A DNA stretch of 64,000 bases from an uncultured Porphyromonadaceae bacterium (lineage in GTDB: Bacteria > Bacteroidota > Bacteroidia > Bacteroidales > Coprobacteraceae): assembly GCA_900545915.1 (NCBI GenBank), contig URAV01000014.1, positions 1 through 64,000 of the forward strand. The letters are read 5' to 3'. Below the pieces are notes generated by a model. The model was given only the letters and a program-made list of their open reading frames with translations, did not search any database and had not been told where the DNA came from. The position numbers were made by a program, and so were the translations under genes. Shown one piece after another: positions 9,001 to 16,363 of the stretch. Position 1 is the stretch's first letter. Every line of letters begins with the position of its first letter.

Positions 9001-12000
9001 ACGATCTGAAAACCACGATCGAAAATACTTATCAGAATATCGATACGGAGAGTAAATATTATACCGGATTGTTGAAAACTCGTACTACAACATATTCAGC
9101 TTCCGGTCAGGCGGATTTACGGACATCGGAAAGTTATGAATATGATGATTATCATAATCTCATGTATAAATCGGTAGTTCAAGGAGAGTCGTCTCCCGTA
9201 TCGGAAGAAAGCTATGTGTATGATGAGGATCAGAATATGACAGCATACGATATACAGAGTTATGATTCTTTCCTGCAAATAACCTTTTATGAATACGATG
9301 CTTATGGAAGACTTGTTAAAAAGACCGATCCTATGAATTTGGTTACACAATGGCAATATGATATTTACGGTAATATGGTTCGGGAAACCGATCCCGAAGG
9401 GCTGCATACATATTATGAATATGACGGTTTGGGACGTACCTTAAGAACTGTTTATCCCGACAGTACCGAGACGGTCGTTACTTATGCGTGGGCTTCGGGA
9501 ACGGAGTCGGCATTGACTGAGATAACGACTACCCACACGGGTAAGCCGACGGAGAAACTGTTTCAGGACGCTTTGGGTCGGGAAGTCCGCAAAGGAGCGC
9601 AACGTTTTGACGGACACTATCTCTTTACCGATAAAGTGTATAATCAGCACGGTTTGCTCGAAAAGGAATCGTTGCCTTTTCGTTCCCAGAGTCCCTCGGC
9701 ATGGAATCGGATGACGTATGACTTTCATGATCGGCTTGTCCGTACCGATTATGCTTCGGGACGTACCGATGTGTATGATTACGGGCAGAATACCGTTACT
9801 GAGACCAAAAAGGGAATAACGGTTTCAAAGACGTTCGATGCTGTCGGTAGAGTGATTCGGGTTTCAGATACGGCAGGAGATATACAATATACATTGCGTC
9901 CCGATGGTCAGCCCGAGTCGATTACAGCGCCGGGTAATATAACTACCGCATTCACCTATAATGTGTACGGTCAGAAAATCAGGATGGACGATCCGAGTGC
10001 CGGTACGATCGAGTGGGGATACGGTCCTTTTGGAAATCAGACTTATAAAAAAGATGCGAATGGGGTCGAGACCCGAACCCTGTATGATCGTTACGGACGA
10101 AAAGACTCGATCCATATCTCCAAAGACAATAAAGAGTTGCGTACCGTCAAGTTCGGTTATGACAATTATAACCGTTTATCGCAAGTTGTCGAAAATACCG
10201 GTTCGCGTTTTTATAAGTACGACCGGTATGGCCGCTTATCGGAAGATATACAGTATATCGATGATTATTTTAGTTTAGAACGCAAGTATGCTTATAATGA
10301 ACTGGGGCAGATAAGTTGGATAAACTATTACGGTTATTTACCGTGTACGATAGGGAGAGTGCATTACACGTATGCCAATGGGCATAAGACCGAGATCAAA
10401 GTCGATGCTTCTGCTCCGGCATGGAAACTCGTTGCCGAAAATGATATGGGACTGCCTGTATCGATAGAGACAGGTCCGCTGACCCGGACTTTCGAATACG
10501 ACCGGTACGGATTTCCGTTAAGACGTACCGTAACCTGCGGTGATCGGATTATTCAGGACATGAGTACCCGGTTCGATTCTCATACCGGAAATCTGACCTG
10601 GCGGCAAGATAATACGCGGAATATCCGGGAAGATTTTTCTTATGATGCCTTGAACCGTCTCACGGGATTTAACGGCAAGACGGTAACTTATGACGGAAAG
10701 GGAAACATTATCGACCATTCCGGAGTCGGTTCTTTTGAGTATGCCGAAGACCGTCCTTATGCGATAGAGTATGTTACGCCTTACGGAGATTATGTTCCGG
10801 AGACTGCACAAGAAATTACCTATAATGAATTGTTGCGTCCTCAGAAGATTGTCGAGGGGGATATAGAAACTTCGTTCCAGTATGATTATGACGGAAACTT
10901 TAATTATGAGTATGTGAATGGAACAGATTCTCTTGGGAATAGGTTTTTTAGAGAGCATTTTTCATGGGATAATAAATATGAGGAGCTGAACGGTTATCAT
11001 TTTGGCGGAATGTTGTATCTCGACGGAGATGTCTTTTCGGCGACCACCGCTTGGGGTACATCACCGATAGGGGGAGAAAATGAGTGGGAATACCTCTATA
11101 TATGTCGTGATTATATGGGTAGCATCACCCATGTGGTAGACAAGTCAGGGAATGTATTGCAAGAATTGAGTTACGATCCGTGGGGACGTTTCCGAGATCC
11201 CGATACGCAGGAGCTGTATGCTCCGGGAGAGACGCCCGAACTGCTCTTGTTGCGGGGGTATTGCGGACATAAGCATGTTGAGTATCACGGATTGATACAC
11301 ATGAATGCCCGGTTGTATGATCCGGTAATAGGACGCTTTCTCAGTCCCGATCCCTATGTGCAGATGCCGGATTTCAGTCAAAACTTTAACCGTTACACCT
11401 ATTGCTTGAATAATCCGTTGGTTTATAAAGATGAGAATGGAGAGTTTGTTATAGCATTTTTTTCTCATTTTATAAAAGGTTTGGTCAAAAAACAGAACCC
11501 TTTTAAAACGGGTTGGCAGGGAGTTAAGAATGAATATATGCTTCTAAAGGGTTTGTTTTCCGGAGGAAGCCAACGGACAAAGAGCCGTTTCACTCAGGAA
11601 CTTCCACAAACAGCTGCCGGTTTTTGGGCATCTTATTTTAGTAATTTATTTGGTTTTACTCGTAAAGTAAGCAGTTGGGGCGGGGCGACTGTTTCGCAAT
11701 TAGAACCGGCATTCTTGAAAGGAAGCAAAGCGTTTACATTGGGTTCGTATATTATGGGTGGCAGTAGTATTGAAGCTGATCCCAATAACGCCATTTTTCA
11801 ACATGAGTATGGGCACTATTTGCAGAGCCAGGAGATGGGGTGGAGTTACCTGTTCAAGGCTGCTATTCCGAGTTTGATAAGTGCAGCAGGGGATGGAGAG
11901 CATTGCTTTTCTAAGACGGAGCAAGATGCCAATATGCGGGCGTTAATTTATCTGAGTGAAAATGTAGATGGATTTTATCGAGCTAAAAATCAATTAGATA

Positions 12001-12161
12001 AAGATAAAGGATGGGACTTTTGGAAAAATTCATTAGATCCACATCCCGATCCAAATTCTGAGAGAGTAAGAGGTCGTTATTATGATGTAAGAGATGCTTC
12101 CGTCCGTTCTGATTTGATAGAGAGCTTGAGTTTAACGGGCGGTTTATGGTATATAAGATAA
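6006..12161 (+). CDS. Giant RHS/YD-repeat protein with C-terminal HExxH zincin domain, 2051 aa
   Basis: Polymorphic-toxin-type protein. In order: signal peptide (ends FGVYAQ); SpvB-like N-terminal beta region (from ~75, GEITVHTSVTPLGS); FG-GAP/VCBS calcium loops (such as VDFDGDGKADI and MQDMDNDGILDI, ~500-770); a cysteine-rich insert (C651, C654, C675, C678, C688, C691, C701, H704) that looks like two zinc ribbons; many YD repeats (~1000-1700); the RHS core (~1750-1812, GLIHMNARLYDPVIGRFLSPDP); and a ~240-residue variable tip. The tip carries HEYGH at 1933-1937 and a downstream TEQDAN segment that may supply the third zinc ligand, so it is probably a metallopeptidase-like effector. The gene is followed by paralogous lipoproteins, as expected of toxin and immunity genes. 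Export across the inner membrane is by Sec; the final secretion route is not evident. Confidence 0.85.
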   Translation: MRTSLTLFLLCLAFGVYAQTLGGSYPQPIRNSDTAIIKRVDWVQDPEILPDSTLEQLMRDIQAYKEPEKKSASMAIGPLYTPGEITVHTSVTPLGSTICEVPIELPKGRGECIPEISLCYTQFSGDGVLGWGWQLQGFSSINSVDFNRYYNDKTAPAVTDASAAFQLDGARLVEQSPGWYRTERGNIKVKCLTQGDKIVSFTVFRPDGSQSLYKPVVNDGLEYPLSRVTDVAGNHIDYTYEYKYGHHYLLSVSYGGRGAVDSPGHFIHVDFIYGEHRQDISLSYTAGIEKKEPRLLQGIMIKLDTNIVKIYSMSYKNTTPSLLSEINCLAGSSTRLTPLRFAYASGNQGGIRQYTSSIFSYYPDMEELVVRSGKLSYGSDDDGIISYPDPGLYRNPQDEYYYVALDPSHKLNLYPGIGSNSAYAIKLQVETGFNSAFCANIDYVPGDEIIRINNFVMEGKDVVRIAAYTPAYMNTGVDMKEDVYYFAGDAIKKKDTYSFCPKTYLSGNFTGDGKDEIFAVSMNAPLDMAQHKSVCYLFDLGQILSPVFQRHVFNYNMGTDMVTVVDFDGDGKADICHIHPAGFDIYTFVPVNGDWQLNKIYSDNRVSSSFLSNKRMLLSDVNGDAKTDFIISPEFVRTRTEYVPVYSPRECPVCHGHDFGYEGFNSMTGLPDVWCYTCEQYIQPGYACVECGYGLASDFTCPDHGSHVNYTWRTEDIQWQVLFSTGTEYKLESMPGFPVEKSDNLLMQDMDNDGILDIVCQKENKEVKIYPVRNNVIVYEPNNIVTAILSNPAVLVSSTVMQATNHLFLYGLYKNEVYKINYGIDQSQSRLLSAAYTSTGNEIRFSYQKLNSGYNYKIGQGAVFPYIDFTAPIWITTAKNGYSGGTLFESLQFSYEGGISHVQGLGFRGFKTVNTIDGLRSWYGKKIFDPTRYGILLKEETEQTVSDFEYDFELRNDKTIKSLLLKKTEEDLLNDNTRITTYTYDDKENPIKEVVNYGDDLKTTIENTYQNIDTESKYYTGLLKTRTTTYSASGQADLRTSESYEYDDYHNLMYKSVVQGESSPVSEESYVYDEDQNMTAYDIQSYDSFLQITFYEYDAYGRLVKKTDPMNLVTQWQYDIYGNMVRETDPEGLHTYYEYDGLGRTLRTVYPDSTETVVTYAWASGTESALTEITTTHTGKPTEKLFQDALGREVRKGAQRFDGHYLFTDKVYNQHGLLEKESLPFRSQSPSAWNRMTYDFHDRLVRTDYASGRTDVYDYGQNTVTETKKGITVSKTFDAVGRVIRVSDTAGDIQYTLRPDGQPESITAPGNITTAFTYNVYGQKIRMDDPSAGTIEWGYGPFGNQTYKKDANGVETRTLYDRYGRKDSIHISKDNKELRTVKFGYDNYNRLSQVVENTGSRFYKYDRYGRLSEDIQYIDDYFSLERKYAYNELGQISWINYYGYLPCTIGRVHYTYANGHKTEIKVDASAPAWKLVAENDMGLPVSIETGPLTRTFEYDRYGFPLRRTVTCGDRIIQDMSTRFDSHTGNLTWRQDNTRNIREDFSYDALNRLTGFNGKTVTYDGKGNIIDHSGVGSFEYAEDRPYAIEYVTPYGDYVPETAQEITYNELLRPQKIVEGDIETSFQYDYDGNFNYEYVNGTDSLGNRFFREHFSWDNKYEELNGYHFGGMLYLDGDVFSATTAWGTSPIGGENEWEYLYICRDYMGSITHVVDKSGNVLQELSYDPWGRFRDPDTQELYAPGETPELLLLRGYCGHKHVEYHGLIHMNARLYDPVIGRFLSPDPYVQMPDFSQNFNRYTYCLNNPLVYKDENGEFVIAFFSHFIKGLVKKQNPFKTGWQGVKNEYMLLKGLFSGGSQRTKSRFTQELPQTAAGFWASYFSNLFGFTRKVSSWGGATVSQLEPAFLKGSKAFTLGSYIMGGSSIEADPNNAIFQHEYGHYLQSQEMGWSYLFKAAIPSLISAAGDGEHCFSKTEQDANMRALIYLSENVDGFYRAKNQLDKDKGWDFWKNSLDPHPDPNSERVRGRYYDVRDASVRSDLIESLSLTGGLWYIR

Positions 12162-12180
12162 ATATTAAATATATATGGTT

Positions 12181-12612
12181 ATGAGAAAATTGGTATTTGC
12201 ATTATTGGGAATTCTTTTTTTGTTATCGTATTCTTCATGTGGAGAGGATTTGACCCGAACGGTAAAGGTCTATAATCATATAGATACAACCCTTGTGCTT
12301 GTGATATGCGATTATTTTACAAAGGATATTGATCGTTCTTGTGAATGGAGATATCCGATGTTTCGAATAGAACCGAGAGATTTTGTTGAATATACTTTAG
12401 TAATACCTTATGATATCAAAGCATTTGATTTTCTAATATGTCGAGATTTGACGGGAGATAAACGAGACTTGAATACAATGATAGATTGTGATCTGAAGTC
12501 AAAGATGTTCAATTTAAGAAAATATATTTATATTTATGATAAAGAGATGCAAGAAAGGGGATATGTCTTGGTTCTGGACAGTCTTATATTAGGTTTAAAG
12601 TCGCCTGAATAG
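12181..12612 (+). CDS. Lipoprotein, candidate immunity protein A, 143 aa
   Basis: Starts 19 bases after the RHS stop codon. Lipoprotein signal (MRKLVFALLGILFLLSYSSC) with the lipid-attached Cys at 20. The mature part has the pattern VKVYNHIDTTLVLV, a middle RDLTGDKRDLNTM segment, and the tail VLDSLILGLKSPE. Three more genes downstream share this pattern, and copy B at 14683 is very close at both ends. Position right after a toxin-like RHS tip, small size, periplasm-facing lipidation and multiplication suggest an immunity protein against the zincin tip. That role is inferred; no known immunity family is recognised. An ATG at 12175 is also possible. Confidence 0.7.
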   Translation: MRKLVFALLGILFLLSYSSCGEDLTRTVKVYNHIDTTLVLVICDYFTKDIDRSCEWRYPMFRIEPRDFVEYTLVIPYDIKAFDFLICRDLTGDKRDLNTMIDCDLKSKMFNLRKYIYIYDKEMQERGYVLVLDSLILGLKSPE

Positions 12613-12644
12613 AGTTTGTTGTAAATAATTTAGATTCTAATGTA

Positions 12645-13160
12645 ATGGATAATCAGGAAATATTGGAGCATGTAAAACGAGCTAAGATTACGGAACGTTA
12701 TATATTAGCTGTTCTGCTAAGTATTTGTGTCGGAGGTTTTTTTGCAATCCGATGGATGATCCGGGAAGATGTCTATGATGATGATACACCGTTGGAGTAT
12801 AGAGGTATGGCTGTGGCAGTAGTTTATAAATCGGTTGAAATTGCGACAGAAGAAGACGAGATAGAAGGATATAAGGGAATCGGAGTTTTTTATGTAGATG
12901 ATAAAAGATATTTCTGTAATTTGGAGACGCTTCGGGTTGCCCCGTTTATAGGTCTTCGTTTTCAGGTGTATTATGATCGTAGAAATCCGAAGGCGAATAA
13001 ATTAGCCACGACAGCAGTAATGGATACGATACTTCGTAGTCCGGAGTATGGTTGGTATCGACAGAGTGAGGGTAAGATGGAACTATCTGATACTGTACGG
13101 AGGATAGACAAGGATATATATGAAGGGGTATTTGATATTTGTGAACAAGTGGCAAAATGA
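12645..13160 (+). CDS. DUF3592-like membrane protein 1, 171 aa
   Basis: One transmembrane helix near residues 20-37, then a soluble domain with GVFYVDDKRYFCN and VYYDRRNPKAN. The last motif (hydrophobic-YYD-x-x-N/S-P) is typical of DUF3592-like proteins. It resembles the third gene of the group (13629) more than its immediate neighbour. It overlaps the next gene by 4 bases, so the four genes 12645-14518 form one translationally coupled set inside the RHS locus. Function unknown; an immunity or accessory role is suggested only by location. Confidence 0.65.
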   Translation: MDNQEILEHVKRAKITERYILAVLLSICVGGFFAIRWMIREDVYDDDTPLEYRGMAVAVVYKSVEIATEEDEIEGYKGIGVFYVDDKRYFCNLETLRVAPFIGLRFQVYYDRRNPKANKLATTAVMDTILRSPEYGWYRQSEGKMELSDTVRRIDKDIYEGVFDICEQVAK

Positions 13161-13636
13161 AAATATTTAAAACTATTTGGGAATATTGGCATTCTTATTG
13201 TTTGATGTGTGCACCGTTGGCTTATGGACTGATAAGAATGTTTGCTTTAATAATTTTAGTTGTGATATTGTGCATAATAATAAAACAGGATGATTATGAA
13301 AAGCGGTTAGATTGTAATACGTTTGTATTGGCTACGATTATTTCTGTGGATACGATAAGAAATTATGGTGATCAGGAGAATCCGTATGAGTATTATGCCC
13401 GATGCGAATATCAGGTAAAAGGGAAGAAATATACGGCCCGTTTCCCGGAATTTGTGGTGTCCCCTCCGATAGGGTTGCGAGTGCCTGTATATTATGATTC
13501 CGATTCACCGGGTAGATATAGCTGTTACAGTGAGTTTTCTGATAAATTACGTTCCGATCCCTATTATTTCTATGAGAGACAGTTGAATCGAGAAAAAGAA
13601 AATAGTTCTATAAACAAACGTAAAGGGAATGACTAA
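13157..13636 (+). CDS. DUF3592-like membrane protein 2, 159 aa
   Basis: Starts at the ATGA overlap with the preceding gene. One or two hydrophobic helices near residues 18-44, then YYARCEYQVKGKKYTARFPEF, SPPIGLRVPVYYDSDSP and a YFYERQL end. The closest relative in the window is the fourth gene of the group (14105), with which it shares the x-C-x-Y-x-V-x-GK-x-Y pattern and the SP-x-x-G-x-x-VP-x-YY motif. It overlaps the next gene by 8 bases. Function unknown. Confidence 0.65.
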   Translation: MKIFKTIWEYWHSYCLMCAPLAYGLIRMFALIILVVILCIIIKQDDYEKRLDCNTFVLATIISVDTIRNYGDQENPYEYYARCEYQVKGKKYTARFPEFVVSPPIGLRVPVYYDSDSPGRYSCYSEFSDKLRSDPYYFYERQLNREKENSSINKRKGND

Positions 13637-14087
13637 GATGAAGTGGATTAAAAAAACGATAAATAAATATCCTAAAATAAAGGATATTCTGATTGCGATA
13701 TTAATTATGTCGGGACTCGGACTTCTTTTTGGTTCTATTTATTGGGGGATTCAACGAGAAGAAGCGGAGTATGATATTATCCGTCACAATAAAGGAGTTG
13801 CGGAGGCGATTGTTTATGATTACATATACCGTAAGCATAGGTATTCTGCGAAAACAATATTTTATGTTGATAACAAGCGGTATGTCCCGTATTCGATATC
13901 TTTTGGTAAAAAAAGGCCGCCTTTGGGACTCCGTGTACCGGTATGGTATAATCTTGATGATCCGAAAATGAATATGAGAGCCGAAAATGCGAGGATGGAT
14001 TCTATATTGCAAGATCCGGTAAAATTTTATGAACGTCAGGTACGGGAGGACTCATTGGAGTGGAAACTTATACTTCCGATCGATTAA
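13629..14087 (+). CDS. DUF3592-like membrane protein 3, 152 aa
   Basis: A single transmembrane helix at about 19-38, then TIFYVDNKRYVPY, PPLGLRVPVWYNLDDPKMN and MDSILQDPVKFYERQ. The last two blocks pair it with the first gene of the group (YVDDKRY; MDTILRSP). With genes 2 and 4 also resembling each other, the four genes look like a duplicated two-gene unit. Overlaps the previous gene by 8 bases. Function unknown. Confidence 0.65.
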   Translation: MTKMKWIKKTINKYPKIKDILIAILIMSGLGLLFGSIYWGIQREEAEYDIIRHNKGVAEAIVYDYIYRKHRYSAKTIFYVDNKRYVPYSISFGKKRPPLGLRVPVWYNLDDPKMNMRAENARMDSILQDPVKFYERQVREDSLEWKLILPID

Positions 14088-14104
14088 CTTTATAATAACA
14101 TATC

Positions 14105-14518
14105 ATGTCGAAAAAGAAATTATTGAATTTGTTGTATATCATTTTGGTTATAATTGGGGGATGGTGGTTTACAAAACCGTTACGTACACGAAGTATGATG
14201 AGAAAGAATAATACGCTTGCTTGGGCTTTGATTGTGAAAGTGGATACTTGTGAAACGATACATGGTGATACGGAATATGAAGCGGAATGCCGTTACAAAG
14301 TCGACGGCAAGGAGTACACGATCACTTATCCGGGTTTTAAACGGAGTCCTTGGGTAGGAATGCCGGTCCCGATATATTACAATGAGGAGTCTCCGGAACG
14401 GAATACATATTTGGGGGAAAATACGGAGATTATACAGTATGCACCGGAAGAATTCCACCAACTTTATTTGTATGAATTAAAAAGACAAAAATCGGGACGG
14501 GCTCAGGATAAAAATTGA
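14105..14518 (+). CDS. DUF3592-like membrane protein 4, 137 aa
   Basis: N-terminal transmembrane helix (about residues 6-22), then ECRYKVDGKEYTITYPGF, SPWVGMPVPIYYNEESPERN and a charged C-terminus. It pairs with gene 2 of the group. It starts 17 bases after gene 3 and ends just before the recombination scar at 14533-14670. Function unknown. Confidence 0.6.
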   Translation: MSKKKLLNLLYIILVIIGGWWFTKPLRTRSMMRKNNTLAWALIVKVDTCETIHGDTEYEAECRYKVDGKEYTITYPGFKRSPWVGMPVPIYYNEESPERNTYLGENTEIIQYAPEEFHQLYLYELKRQKSGRAQDKN

Positions 14519-14532
14519 GAATCGGCAATTTT

Positions 14533-14559
14533 ATGTTAGGTTTGAAGTCTTTGGAGTGA
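14533..14559 (+). pseudogene. Orphan C-terminal tail of an immunity lipoprotein gene
   Basis: The short frame MLGLKSLE followed by TGA matches the common tail of the four lipoproteins (such as LTLGLKSPE then stop), but no upstream part of such a gene is present. Read together with the next entry it marks a recombination scar: the end of an immunity gene followed by the end of an RHS gene. Confidence 0.6.
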
Positions 14560-14583
14560 AAGATAGTTAGTTATTCTTATAAT

Positions 14584-14670
14584 CGTTATTATGATGTAAG
14601 AGATACTTCCGTTCGTTTTGATTTGATAAAGAGTTTGAGCTTGACGGGCGGTTTATGGTATATAAGATAA
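14584..14670 (+). pseudogene. Orphan extreme 3' end of the RHS gene (tip remnant)
   Basis: Bases 14584-14670 repeat the last ~90 bases of the RHS gene (12072-12161) with few changes and in the same frame: RYYDVRDTSVRFDLIKSLSL and then TGGLWYIR-stop, against RYYDVRDASVRSDLIESLSL in the intact gene. The near-identity continues past the stop codon into the start of the next lipoprotein gene (MRKLVF). So a displaced RHS tip still sits directly before an immunity gene, as in the parent arrangement. Confidence 0.85.
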
Positions 14671-14682
14671 ATGTATGTGGTT

Positions 14683-15126
14683 ATGAGAAAATTGGTATTT
14701 TTTGCATTATTGGGAATTCTCCTTTTGTTATCGACTTCTTCATGTGGAGATGTGGTTCGTGCGATAAAAATTTATAATGATATAGATACGACTCTTGTTG
14801 TTGTGAGTTGGAACGATCCGACAGAAGATGTAGAATATTCTTGTGACGAAAATTCTCAGATGTATTATCGGTTGGAGTCAGGTGGAACAGTTGAATATAC
14901 CGTTTGTCTGATTTATAGAGAATTGTTTAGTTTTTGTATATGTCGGGATTTGACGGGAGATAAGCGAGACTTGAATACAATGGAAGATTGCGATTTAAAG
15001 AGGAAGATTACATATTCAAAAGAAGGATTCATTGAACATTTTTTAATTCGTGATGAAGTGATGCAGGAAAGGGGATATGTCTTGGTTCTGGACAGCCTTA
15101 CGTTAGGGTTAAAGTCTCCGGAATAA
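14683..15126 (+). CDS. Lipoprotein, candidate immunity protein B, 147 aa
   Basis: Close paralogue of the lipoprotein at 12181. The signal peptide is almost the same (MRKLVFFALLGILLLLSTSSC), it shares RDLTGDKRDLNTM, and it has the same EVMQERGYVLVLDSLTLGLK tail. The middle (residues ~40-80) is clearly different, as expected if specificity lies there. It starts 12 bases after the orphan RHS tip, which keeps the toxin-end/immunity-start geometry of the parent locus. An upstream in-frame ATG at 14671 is possible, but the signal peptide fits the later one. Immunity role inferred. Confidence 0.7.
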   Translation: MRKLVFFALLGILLLLSTSSCGDVVRAIKIYNDIDTTLVVVSWNDPTEDVEYSCDENSQMYYRLESGGTVEYTVCLIYRELFSFCICRDLTGDKRDLNTMEDCDLKRKITYSKEGFIEHFLIRDEVMQERGYVLVLDSLTLGLKSPE

Positions 15127-15267
15127 AGCGGAATATCGGGTTAAAGTTTGAGAATATGAATTACTTCAGTTCTAATCTGTTGACACCTATGGAAGATAAT
15201 TATAATGTTGAAGACCAATTAGTAAAAAATGTCTGATTAAATGTTTAAATCTGATAAATAGTTTGTA

Positions 15268-15723
15268 ATGTTTAAAATGTTGATTATGGGTAGGATAATC
15301 TATTTAGTAATAGTCATTTCCATATTTTTATTTGGATTAGTTGGGTGTAGAGATAGAAATACGGAAACTATGACTATCTATATTACCAGTAATATTGATA
15401 CAACATTATTACTGGTGAATATGGATATGAAAAAGGGGTTTGATCCCTATTGTTATATAAATTGTATAGAAAGGATTGATCCAGGGAGTACTGTTGTTGT
15501 ATATAAGGATAGAGATAAATATATGGGTGTTTCGCTTACTATAAATGTATATCGAGATTTGTTTGATAATAGGATTGATAAAGATACTTTGTCTGATTGT
15601 ACTAAAAGAAAAATCATTATGGAAAAAGGGATTATTAGACAACTCAAAATTCCGGATTGGAAATTGGAAAAAATAAACTATTCTATTGTTTTAGACAGTG
15701 TTATGTTAGGTTTAAAAAATTAA
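15268..15723 (+). CDS. Lipoprotein, candidate immunity protein C, 151 aa
   Basis: More diverged member of the same family: hydrophobic signal ending in LVGC, YITSNIDTTLLLVN (matching the YN-x-IDTTL pattern), a conserved NVYRDLFDNRIDKDTLSDC block and the tail IVLDSVMLGLKN. Starts at 15277 or 15286 are equally possible. It lies 141 bases after copy B in a gap with no clear gene. Function inferred from family and place only. Confidence 0.6.
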   Translation: MFKMLIMGRIIYLVIVISIFLFGLVGCRDRNTETMTIYITSNIDTTLLLVNMDMKKGFDPYCYINCIERIDPGSTVVVYKDRDKYMGVSLTINVYRDLFDNRIDKDTLSDCTKRKIIMEKGIIRQLKIPDWKLEKINYSIVLDSVMLGLKN

Positions 15724-15737
15724 AAAAATAGAAAAAA

Positions 15738-16169
15738 ATGAAACACTTAATTTATAGTATTGTCGTATTTATATTATTTTCGGTATATGGCTTTCGTTGC
15801 GGCGGAGATGACGGTTTTGATACTCAGATAGCGATATATAATAAGACAGATACGACCCTTTTGATAAGAAATGTAAGTTGGTATTATATTGATAAATATG
15901 GACGGGCTCCGATGAAAACGATTCAGGCAAATTCATCTTTCTTGGATGAGGATGAAAAATGGGCTATAGAGGAGCGTTTTTATTATGTATCTGTTTTTTA
16001 TGATCGATTTAAAAATGATGGAGAACGTTATGGGGAATTTGAATTAATATATGAGGTTTTGAAAGGGGCGTTTATTCGGGAATTTTTTTATACATATGAA
16101 GAGTTGGAACGAATGAATTTTACAATTGTTCTGGACAGTCTTACGTTAGGTTTAAAGTCTCCGGAGTGA
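15738..16169 (+). CDS. Lipoprotein, candidate immunity protein D, 143 aa
   Basis: Fourth and most diverged member. The signal peptide ends near FRCGG, followed by IAIYNKTDTTLLI, a variable middle, and the fully conserved tail IVLDSLTLGLKSPE. It starts 14 bases after copy C and ends the array. The tail is the best conserved part at the DNA level too, so it may have served as a recombination anchor. Immunity role inferred. Confidence 0.6.
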   Translation: MKHLIYSIVVFILFSVYGFRCGGDDGFDTQIAIYNKTDTTLLIRNVSWYYIDKYGRAPMKTIQANSSFLDEDEKWAIEERFYYVSVFYDRFKNDGERYGEFELIYEVLKGAFIREFFYTYEELERMNFTIVLDSLTLGLKSPE

Positions 16170-16309
16170 TTGTAGATACTAAGCAGGGTCGTAACACGTT
16201 TCACAGCTTTTTATCCTTTCCTAAGAGCAGCATTTGGTATTTGATTCTCCTTTTGAGAGGAGACACAGAGATATTTGAGGCATGAGTAACGGGTACTATT
16301 CAGAAATTC

Positions 16310-16351
16310 CGATATGAATACCGGATTGTTCTTAGTCCGGTATTCATATCG
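16310..16351. terminator. Bidirectional terminator between the RHS array and the glycosidase pair
   Basis: Perfect 16-base inverted repeat (CGATATGAATACCGGA and its complement) around a 10-base loop, between two convergent genes (stops at 16169 and 16364). T runs beside it are weak. The rest of 16170-16309 shows no gene. Confidence 0.75.
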
Positions 16352-16363
16352 AATAGCAACACG

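Noticed and set aside
7794..11924. Several minus-strand frames of 70-160 codons inside the RHS gene
   Set aside because: Shadows caused by the repetitive YD coding sequence; no start signals or family features.
15189..15236. 16-codon frame MEDNYNVEDQLVKNV between lipoproteins B and C
   Set aside because: Possibly a relic of a DUF3592-like gene start, but too short and too weakly similar to support.
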